Source: Rhynchonema sp. JSB1_4 (Eukaryota; Nematoda; Chromadorea; Monhysterida; Xyalidae). Taken from it: a DNA stretch of 64,000 nucleotides. The stretch spans positions 1-64,000 of the forward strand of contig JASAMV010004318.1 in NCBI GenBank assembly GCA_030248065.1, given 5' to 3'. The position numbers and the translations under genes were made by a program. Positions 35,582 to 43,600 of this stretch are shown piece by piece. Numbering within the stretch: position 1 is the first letter of the stretch; the number at the start of each line of letters is the position of its first letter. The notes below the pieces were generated by a model, which was given only the letters and a program-made list of their open reading frames with translations, made no database searches and was not told where the DNA came from.

Positions 35582-36174
35582 GATGAGCTTGATTCCGCAG
35601 CTGGCAAATCAGTGAAACACTCTGACGTGGCTACTGATTTGGGAAATGTTACACCACGCTGACAAATATAAAGTGGAGCGTGATGATTTTCTTTTTCTAT
35701 TCGTTTTGAGCAGTGGTGTAGCTACCCAGGCGGGGCGGCAACCTACTGTACCACCCAAAATGCGGGGCGGCAACCTACCTACTGTACCAGCCGAGCTTGG
35801 GGGGGGGGGTCGTACCACTTGGGGGGGGGGGTCATCTGGAAACCGAAATTTTTTATGTGTAAATACTGAAGAAAATGTGGCCTAAAACACTAATTTCGCG
35901 CGCAGCGCGCGATTTTTCGCCTATTTGAAGACAAATATGCTAATTTTATGCAATTTTAAGCCAAAAATGAATGTTTTGGGTGAAAAGTTAGGTGGGGCGG
36001 CAACCTACCTACTGTACCAGGGGAGGGGCGGCAACCTACCTACTGTACCAGGCGAGGGGCGGCAACCTACCTACTGTACCTGGGGGGGGGGGCCCCCCCC
36101 CCCACCCCCCCCCCCCCAGCCACACCATTGGTTTTGAATACACACCACCTTCGAAATCGGGCTCGTGTTGATGT
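35582..36174. mobile_element. MITE with CGGGCTCGTGTTGATGTA end, copy 2 (left end truncated)
   Basis: Its sequence parallels the intact copy at 44527-44712: GAGCTTGATTCCGCAGCTGG, GACGTGGCTACTGATTTGGG, TGATGATTTTCTTTTTCTAT and CTTCGAAATCGGGCTCGTGT. It is split by the element at 35711-36130, and comparison with the 44.6-kb copy shows the empty site. The left end is lost at the neighbouring MITE. Confidence 0.82.
35711..36130. mobile_element. hAT-like element with GGCGGCAACCTACCTACTGTACC units
   Basis: Starts CAGTGGTGTAGCTACCCAGG and ends CCAGCCACACCATTG. Flanks GTTTTGAG and GTTTTGAA agree at seven of eight positions. Five units ending CTACTGTACC lie near the two ends, all in one orientation. 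The core has CGCGCGCAGCGCGCGATTTTT. It is inserted in the CGGGCTCG MITE. Confidence 0.88.
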
Positions 36175-36197
36175 AAAATACCTCGGTGCGTTGCGTA

Positions 36198-36786
36198 CCG
36201 TATTCCCTAAAACAGAGCCCCCAAATACAGCCCCCCTGTCAGTGAAAAAATAGAGCCCCCCAACTTGGAATTCCCCGCTTTGGGGTCGTAAAGTCAAGTT
36301 CTTGTGTAAGACACCTTATGTACAACGTTTGTGGTTGAGTATATCATGACGTAGAGCCTTTTATGGAAGATTTGCACCTAAAAACACTCAAAAATGACCA
36401 GTAACACCCTGACAGAACTCCATTTTAGGGGCATTTTTGGGAACATTTTTTGAGACTTTGGGCAGCGAAAAAATAGAGCCTCCCAAAAATAGAGCCCCCC
36501 AAGATACAGCCCCCCCCCCAACTTGGTATTCCCCGCTTTGGGGTCGTAAAATCAAGTTCTTGTGTAAGACACCTTATGTATAACGTTTGTGGTTGAGTAT
36601 ATCATGACGTAAAGCCTTTTATGGAAGATTTGCACCTAAAAACACTCAATAATGACAAGTAAAACCCTGACAAAACTCCATTTTAGGGGCATTTTTGGGA
36701 ACATTTTTTGAGACTTTGGGCAGCGAACAAATAGAGCCTCCCAAAAATAGAGCCCCCCCAAGATCAGCCCCCCCCCTAAAAGGGGT
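36198..36786. mobile_element. TA-target MITE, TACCGTATTCCCTAAAA family, copy 2 (right end lost)
   Basis: Starts TACCGTATTCCCTAAAACAG and carries AATAGAGCCCCCC units. A block of about 190 bp (from GGGGTCGTAAAGTCAAGTTC to TTTTGAGACTTTGGGCAGCG) is present twice in tandem (36289-36470 and 36541-36725). The right terminal repeat is not found; the sequence passes into the dispersed segment at 36788. Confidence 0.75.
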
Positions 36787-36787
36787 C

Positions 36788-36857
36788 AGTTCAAATTCAA
36801 ATTCAAATTTTATCTGCACGCTTTCGCAAAGACCTTTACACAAGATCCGGAGAAACC
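36788..36857. repeat. Dispersed segment shared with 15434-15507
   Basis: TTCAAATTCAAATTCAAATT followed by TATCTGCACGCTTTCGCAAA and AAGATCCGGAGAAACCCT, as at 15.4 kb. It is a possible LINE 3' end on the minus strand. Confidence 0.65.
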
Positions 36858-37347
36858 CTCCGGATTATTAAAGTTCCAGGCCTTGACCACCAACACACCA
36901 TTCAAATGAGTCATGGAAAATTCTGGTTGATCTGCACGATCATGTTCCGAAATGTTATGTATGCAACTTCTGTAACAATTCAGTATTTACTGGACAATAC
37001 GACTGTACTTTGCTTATTTATACATGTACATCGTGAACCTGTGATTTCAATTCACGTTAGATTTTCATGTTTTTCTAACAGGATTTGCTACATTGCCTGC
37101 GGGCGTTTGCATTCACCTGGCACTGGAGGTGCAAAAACTCAAATAAAATAAACAAACAAATAAACCCTAAAAAATGAACATGAGTATTAATAAACGAAAA
37201 TGTGAACATGAACGAACAAACGACAAAGAAAACGAGATTCAACCAACCAAACTAATGAAGAGAACAAACGTAACGAGCAATAAAGTCGGCAACGGGTGAC
37301 GGAATATTGATGATTATCTGAAAAGCAGCAACCCAGTGACTGAGGGG
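36858..37347. other. Spacer without supported gene
   Basis: A/T-rich sequence with no exon that I can support, between the dispersed segment and the next transposon. Confidence 0.4.
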
Positions 37348-37743
37348 CAGTGTAGTTCCTGGTCCGGCGCGGCGGTTAGTGTACCTACCCCTTTTTTCCG
37401 TGCGGCGGTTAGTGTACCTCCCTGGGGGGGGGGGAAGGGGGGGAAGACCCAAATCCAGGAAAAAGTCACTTTTTGGGGTAGAAAATTTGCCCGATTTTTG
37501 CCCCTTTTTGGAAAAAATTCTTCATAAAAAGGGTATTTTGGCGACTTTTGACATCATTGACCTAAAAATCACTCATTTTAGGCCTAAAAATGCCCATTTT
37601 AGGCCTAAAAATGCCAATTTTAGGCAAAAATTGAGGCGGTTAGTGTACCTGGCGCGGCGGTTAGTGTACTAGTGTACCTTGGTCGCGGCGGTTAGTGTAC
37701 CTTAGGGGGGGGACCCCCCCCCTCCCCCCCAGGAACTACACTG
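37348..37743. mobile_element. hAT-like element CAGTGTAGTTCCTGG, unit GCGGCGGTTAGTGTACC, exact TSD
   Basis: 396 bp, starting CAGTGTAGTTCCTGGTCCGG and ending CCAGGAACTACACTG, with the exact duplication CTGAGGGG (37340-37347 and 37744-37751). GCGGCGGTTAGTGTACC units occur twice on the left and about four times on the right, all in one orientation. The core reads TTTTTGCCCCTTTTTGGAAA, then CCTAAAAATCACTCATTTTA. There is no transposase. Confidence 0.95.
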
Positions 37744-37769
37744 CTGAGGGGATCAGTCAACGACGGCTG

Positions 37770-38540
37770 AAAATTTTGAAGAAATGTGGCGAGAAACTAG
37801 GTCTCGACCACGTGAGTTTTGAAGGCCGCAGTTAAGGCAGCAGAGACCACACTCTCTGGGAGCCCGTTCCAGAGGTCCACGACGCGATATGTCCCGGACA
37901 AGTCCGGACCCGCCCCATGAGCCCGACACAACCTGTGGGAGTGCCCTCGGGTTGGGCGGCCGGTGTCACGTGATGGAAAGATTGGGAGGGGGATAATAAA
38001 TTGTATTTTTGAAGATGGGCCATGACCTTTGAGTTGATAAAGGCCTCCAAAAGTTTACAGGAGGAGGAAGGAAGAGAAATGGGCCGATTCTTAGTGACAG
38101 TTTTTGGGAATTTTTCCTTTGGAACTGGGATAACATCGGCCAACTTGAAGTCATCGGGAGGGAATAACTCCGGTGTGGAGAATTTGGTTGAAAAGAAAAG
38201 AGAATTGGTCCACAAGGGCGATGCCCAATCTCTTCAAGAAAGCCGAAGGGATCCCGTCAGGGCCAGGGGTGGTCTTGGCTGGTAGTTTTCGAAAGAATTG
38301 AAGGAGAATGGGGGTGAGCAAACTATTTCCTCCATGTCCGGAACGAGACGGGCTGCACATGGAGGGATAGTGCCTGAAATTCCAAGGTTGGAATTAAAGA
38401 CCGAGGCAAAATAAGTGTTGAAGGCAATGGCCTTGTCCCCCAATGACGTTAGGTATTTACCTGCTATGCGAAACTTGGCTGGATCCGTCTGTCCTGGACT
38501 CGTCACTTTCTGTGGGGGATGGGATGCCTATCATGTCTAC
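37770..38540 (-). pseudogene. Broken non-LTR retrotransposon, reverse-transcriptase part
   Basis: Minus-strand fragments in two or more frames: KYLTSLGDKAIAFNTYFASV, then KTTPGPDGIPSAFLKRLGIA with FNQILHTGVIPS, then KLADVIPVPKEK with KNRPISLPSSSCKLLEAFIN (RT fingers/palm start), and finally TRGHSHRLCRAHG with YRVVDLWNGLPESVVSAA, the usual LINE C-terminal block. The middle of the RT, including the YADD box, is deleted, and there are frameshifts. This is a dead CR1/jockey-like copy, different from the intact LINE at 55-58 kb. Confidence 0.88.
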
Positions 38541-38544
38541 AGGT

Positions 38545-38790
38545 TAGACCGGGTTGATAAAAAAAGGTGGCGGTGTCGCGATCCTGCTGGTGCCCAAAAA
38601 TTATAAATCAAATCAATCAAAGGCCCTTCCTCTCCTGTCAACAACCAATGAAATATTCGAAACTCTCTGTTCAAATTTCCCTTCCGCCCAAAATTTAATT
38701 CTCACTGAAACTTATCGCCCCCGACGAGTCAGACGAAAGATCAGCCCCCGGACTGATCTTCCTGATGTAACTGACACCGACGGCGTGCTG
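38545..38790 (+). pseudogene. Broken non-LTR retrotransposon, endonuclease part (inverted)
   Basis: The plus-strand frame YRLDRVDKKGGGVAILLVPK, then FETLCSNFPSAQNLILTETY, resembles the GGGVA block of the LINE endonuclease. It abuts the RT fragment (37770-38540), which lies on the opposite strand. The head-to-head layout is that of a 5' inversion during insertion. Confidence 0.7.
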
Positions 38791-38907
38791 CACTGCACAC
38801 GGAGGCTGGTCCGGAGGGGGAACAAGCGGTAACCCCCTTTTTTCGGAGGGGGAACAGACGTACCCACCTGGCTGGGGGGAAAGGGGGGAGGGACCCGGAA
38901 GGAGGGA

Positions 38908-39707
38908 GCAGTGCTGTGGCTACTTTTGCGGGGCGGGTAGGGTACATAGGTGGAAAAAATCGGGGCGGGTAGGGGCTAGGCTAGGGGGTAGTGTACCTGG
39001 GATTTTTTGGGGGGGAATCCGGTTTGGGGGGGAGGGGGGAAGATTTTTCGGGGCAGGTAGGGTACAACACAAGTTTTTTCGGGTGCCTGTTTTTATGTAC
39101 TAAAAAGTGCATATATCGCGCGCAGCGCGACATTTTTTGCACTTTTTAGGGTTTTCGGTCGAAATTTGGGCATTTTTGACCGAAAAATGGGCATTTTGGG
39201 GGTAAAAATCGGGGCGGGTAGGGTACCAGGGCGGGGCGGATAGGGGGGTAGGGTACCAGAGCGGGGCGGGTAGGGGGTAGCGTACCAGGCCGGGGCGGGT
39301 AGGGAGTAGGGTACCATTGGGGGGACCCCCCCCAGTGTAGTTCCTGGGGGAAGGGGGGCCCCCTAAGGTACACTAACCGCCGCGACCAAGGTACACTAGT
39401 ACACTAACCGCCGCGCCAGGTACACTAACCGCCTCAATTTTTGCCTAAAATCGGCATTTTTAGGCCTAAAATGGACATTTTTAGGCCTAAAATGGGTGAT
39501 TTTCAGGTCAATGACGTCAAAAGTCGCCAACCCTTTTTATAGAGAATTTTTTCCAAAAAGGGGCAAAAATCGGTCAAATTTTTTCACCTCAAAAAGTGAC
39601 TTTTTCCTGGATTTGGAAAAAAGGGATAGGTACACTAACCGCCGCGCCGGACCAGGAACTACACTGCCCCCCCCCCACCCCACCCCCCCCCCCCAGCCAC
39701 AGCACTG
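38908..39707. mobile_element. hAT-like element CAGTGCTGTGGC, unit GGGGCGGGTAGGGTACC
   Basis: Starts CAGTGCTGTGGCTACTTTTG and ends GCCACAGCACTG. It is the same subfamily as 15628-16454, here in the reverse direction. GGGGCGGGTAGGGTACC units lie near the ends in one orientation. The flanks are G-rich, so the 8-bp duplication is only approximate. It contains the element at 39333-39666. Confidence 0.87.
39333..39666. mobile_element. hAT-like element CAGTGTAGTTCCTGG, GGTACACTAACCGCCGCG units, innermost
   Basis: 334 bp with ends CAGTGTAGTTCCTGG and CCAGGAACTACACTG. The GGTACACTAACCGCCGCG units are the complement of those at 37348-37743, so this is the same subfamily inserted the other way round. 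It lies in a C-run, which hides the exact target duplication. Confidence 0.9.
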
Positions 39708-40090
39708 GGGGGAGGACCTAAATTTGGAGAAAAGTCACTTTAGTAGGTCGAAAATTTGGCTCATTTTTGCCCCTTTTAGGAAAAAATCTCAATAAAAAAG
39801 GTATTATGGCGATTTTTGACGACATTGACCTAAAATCACTCATTTTATGCCTAAAAATGCCTATTTTAGGCCAAAATTTGCCTATTTTATAGGTAAAATA
39901 TGGGGGAACAGACGTACCCGGAGGGGGAACAGTGGGGCAGGCGTACCATGGAATGGGAACAGACGTACCCGAGGGGGGACCCCCTCCCCCCAGGAACTAC
40001 ACTGCGGACCAGGAACTACACTGATTGGACTATCCAGAACGGACTCTTCGAAAGTGCGTCTTCTGACTGCCGTGGCCAGGGATCTCACGT

Positions 40091-40540
40091 TGAGCTGTTG
40101 GAGGTACTCTGGAGGGGGATACCTACTGTACCGCGCTCGGTGGGGGTGGGAATACCTACTGTACCAGAGCCGATGGCCTGGGGGGTTATGTACCTAGGGG
40201 GGGGGTTGGGGGGTTAGGTTTTGGGGTGAAAATTTTTAATGTGTTTATTATGTGTGGATTCGTGAGAAAACGCAGTATTTGCGCGCGTAGCGCCCGAATT
40301 TTGGGTAATTTGAGGCAAAAACCACTGATTTTACACTAATTTTGGCCATTTTGGTCAAAAATTGGCACTTTTGAGGCAAAATCGGGGGGGGATACCTACT
40401 GTACCGGGGTGAAAATCGGGGGGGATACCTTACCTACTGTACCATGCCAAACATCGGGGGATACCTACTGTAGCAGGCGAGGGGATACCTACTGTACTGG
40501 GGGGCTACCCCCCAAACCCCCCCCCACCTCCAACACTGCA
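40091..40540. mobile_element. hAT-like element with GGGGGATACCTACTGTACC units
   Basis: The right end CACCTCCAACACTG and left end CTGTTGGAGGTACTC form an imperfect inverted repeat. About six units of GGGGATACCTACTGTACC lie near the two ends in one orientation. The core holds GCGCGCGTAGCGCCCGAATT. It lies about 100 bases upstream of the GON4L start codon. The target duplication was not resolved. Confidence 0.78.
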
Positions 40541-40637
40541 ATTGAGGCCTATGCGTAGCTTGCAAGAGTTAAGCCTGAGCTTTCGAATTGCGTTACGTTA
40601 TTTTATTTTACTTCACGCAGATTCTTATTCCTCCAAA

Positions 40638-43600
40638 ATGGATCATTTGCTTGACCCATCCACCCAAGCGTCAACATCGGCTGAGCACCAGCAAAAACTC
40701 GCTTCGTCGACCCTCACGTGTGTTCAACAGAAGTCAACAAAATTGGCGGAAGGAGACCATTCGGCAATAACGACAGCAAGCTCGAAAGGCAGCCCAAGAA
40801 CAAAAACAGTCGATAGCGCAAAGTCTGATTCGGTCCATCCAACTCGTCGTTCGCCACGTAAACGCCGCAGTCGCACACCCGGATCAGGGCAGAATACGCC
40901 AAACAAAAAGAGACGAAAATCTGATGAATCACCACAGCATAAGCCGCGCAGCAGCAAAGGTGCGAGAAAAGAAGCGCCCGATGAGGATAAAGACGATCTG
41001 TTGTCACAGAATGACCGCGAATTACTTGAGATATCGAAAACGTTGGATCAACAACTGACAGAAAAAGCCGAGCAACACAATTTGTCGGCGCTGAATGTGA
41101 AAAGTATTCTGCATGTGAGTTTCAATCGAAGATTCGGTTTGTCATTACTTGTTTTTTTTGTGTTTTTCACTCAAAATTTTAGTCCTAATTTCCAGCACAT
41201 CGTCAAAAACCCACAATTCGTCAACTTCATGTTTGGCGTGCAGTCGGACGTGGACGTGAATCTGAAAATGACTCGATCCAAAACTCGCGAACTCTTTCAG
41301 CAGCACAAGGTTAGTTGATCCCCCAGTCTCATTGACAAAAAAAATGGTCAGAAAAAAGTTTCGTCGAAATATAGTAACGCGCTCGAAAAAACTGAAATAT
41401 GGTAAGTTCATGTTCTGCTGCGGACGTGTTTCGAAAAACAGGGTGCATATTTTAATGTATCGTCTGATTGTTCGTCACCACACGACCACAGTTTTTAAGA
41501 CACTCTGGTGCAATTTGCACCTAAATTTCAGAATTTCACCTAAAACCTGAGGTTAGGTACAACTTGCACCCAGATTTTTCACATTTTGTTTATGAAATGA
41601 AATTTTTAGATGCAGTTCCATCAAATATTTGACATCCAGGTGCAGTTCGCACCCAGTGAATTTTAAAAAAACATGCGCACAACACAGTGCTCCTGTTCTG
41701 ATTGCATGTATCCCGGCCGAGCAAGATCGGTGTTGATAATTTGATTGTGGAGTGCATGAGCATGATATCATTGCGTTCTGCACCCACAGGAAAGTCCGGT
41801 GAAAGACGCGAGTGCGAGCACGTCACAGACACACGCCTTGTTGGATCAGGAATTTGATGAGGATGAAGAGGATGAGGATTATGACCCGACGGTATGGTTG
41901 AGCTGAAACATTTTTGTACTTTTGTTTCGGTTTAGAAGGGTCACTAACCGAAAACAAGCATGAAAATGTTTCACGTTAGTTGCATCTGTCCGACAAACAA
42001 ATAAAAAAAATGTGTTATGATGCTTGATGAATCCGTCTGCTCAGTGAAATGAAAAACATGACAAAACACAAAAGCTCTCTGATGGAATCGCTGTGCAAGT
42101 TCATATCGCATCGAACACTAGAATTAATGGAGCAATTCTCAGTGTTTTATAATATCTTTATGAACAAATGTTTGAAGTGCGCGATGTTCTCTCTGTGGTT
42201 GTGGTCGATTTGATACATGGTTGTTGTGAGAGTTATGACACGCGTTACCACATAAACGGCAATTTATTTGCAACGTTTCGTTGAACGTTGAAACGTTGCA
42301 AATAAATTGCTGTTTATGTGGTAACGCGTGTCATAACTCTCACAACAACCATGTATCTTTATGAACTACTTTTTCACAAAAAATTGTTTTCGTCACAATT
42401 TCGTTGCAGAAGGAGCCAGATCAGCAGAGCGATTTAGATTTCGATGACGACAACCAATCGGATACCGGAGGTGCATTATCGAGTGCCCCGTCAACACCAG
42501 CCACAATGACGGTGGGGGCTGGTCGTGACCTGGTCACGCCCTTGCCAGACATGCACCCATTGGGTCGGTCGACGCCTGGCAGTGGCGTGACGTCACCTAG
42601 ACAGGTTTGGCTCGTCAAGACTGTTGCGCCATTTTAGTCTTCAGTGTGCTGTTGACTTCGAATTAACCATTGTGGTGAAAATTCGTTATGATAAACGGAA
42701 TGCAGGCGCGGTCACTATAAAAGGGGCAGACTGCAGTTGGATGTTGTGAATTGATCTTCAATTTTTTAAGGTCATCTACTGTTGGATTTATCATATTTTT
42801 TCTGTGCCCTTGACCTTTTCTGCGGTGACTGCACCACTTTCTGCTCTGCAGCGCCAACTGATGCGTCCGCCGAGCTCAACGGTTGTGCTCAAATCACGAC
42901 GCAAACTCGTGCCCGAACATCCGAATTTCGATTGGGTTCGTTTGGTGTATTGGTTTTTGTCTAGTTTTGGTTGTTTGATGCGAGCGATTTTCTAAACTAC
43001 TCTTGTCACTTCCCCAACCCAACTTGGGGTTATTGTTTATGTTTTTTACTTTGCCAACTAGCATTTTCTTCGGGCAGCAACAATCAATTGTTTTGATGTA
43101 AAGGCAAACTACGCACACACGAGCCCGATTCCGGAGCTCGTGCACTTGCGAAACGCAAAGAAAGAGAAAAATCCTCGTGCAAGACGTTGTATTCACAACG
43201 TGCAACGTTTTCCAAGTCAGCAGGCACGGGGCACGGGTAATGTCTTACCAATCTGCCACCTCGGAAATCGGGCTCGTGCCACTACACCACGAAACGCTAT
43301 TTTTGGAATTCATAAAGCATTTTTTTGCTGCCCGACACAATGATCCGCATTGTTTGACGTTGTCGTTGTTAGTTCAGTTCTGTCAACACACGTGTTCAAT
43401 CTGATGTTTCACCCTTGCTATACAGGACCAGCCAGCATTGCACACGCGCAGCAAACTGCCGCTGGACAATGTGCGTATCGAGGAGTTCGACACGCAGCTG
43501 GCGCTGTGCGACCCTGACGTCTCAATGACGAGTAGAGATCAGGAGGCAGATGAGGAGGACGAAGATTTTCTGCGATTCCTGAGAGAGGATTTGCCCGGTG

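Larger units (their letters stand above)
38811..40023. mobile_element. hAT-like element, GGAACAGACGTACCC units, outermost of three nested
   Basis: The left end is eroded (CTGGTCCGGAGGGGGAACAA), and the right end shows CCAGGAACTACACTG twice (to 40004 and to 40023). Its GGAGGGGGAACAGACGTACC units and core match the intact copy at 54047-54446, which shows the uninterrupted sequence. It is split by the element at 38908-39707. Confidence 0.82.

Noticed and set aside
33700..40200. Gly/Pro/Arg-rich frames of 60-120 codons
   Set aside because: They read through transposon repeat cassettes and G/C runs; no splice or family support.
40542..40637. Extending GON4L upstream to an earlier in-frame start
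   Set aside because: A 3' splice site (CTTCACGCAG) at 40611-40620 precedes the ATG at 40638, and the upstream text abuts a transposon end.
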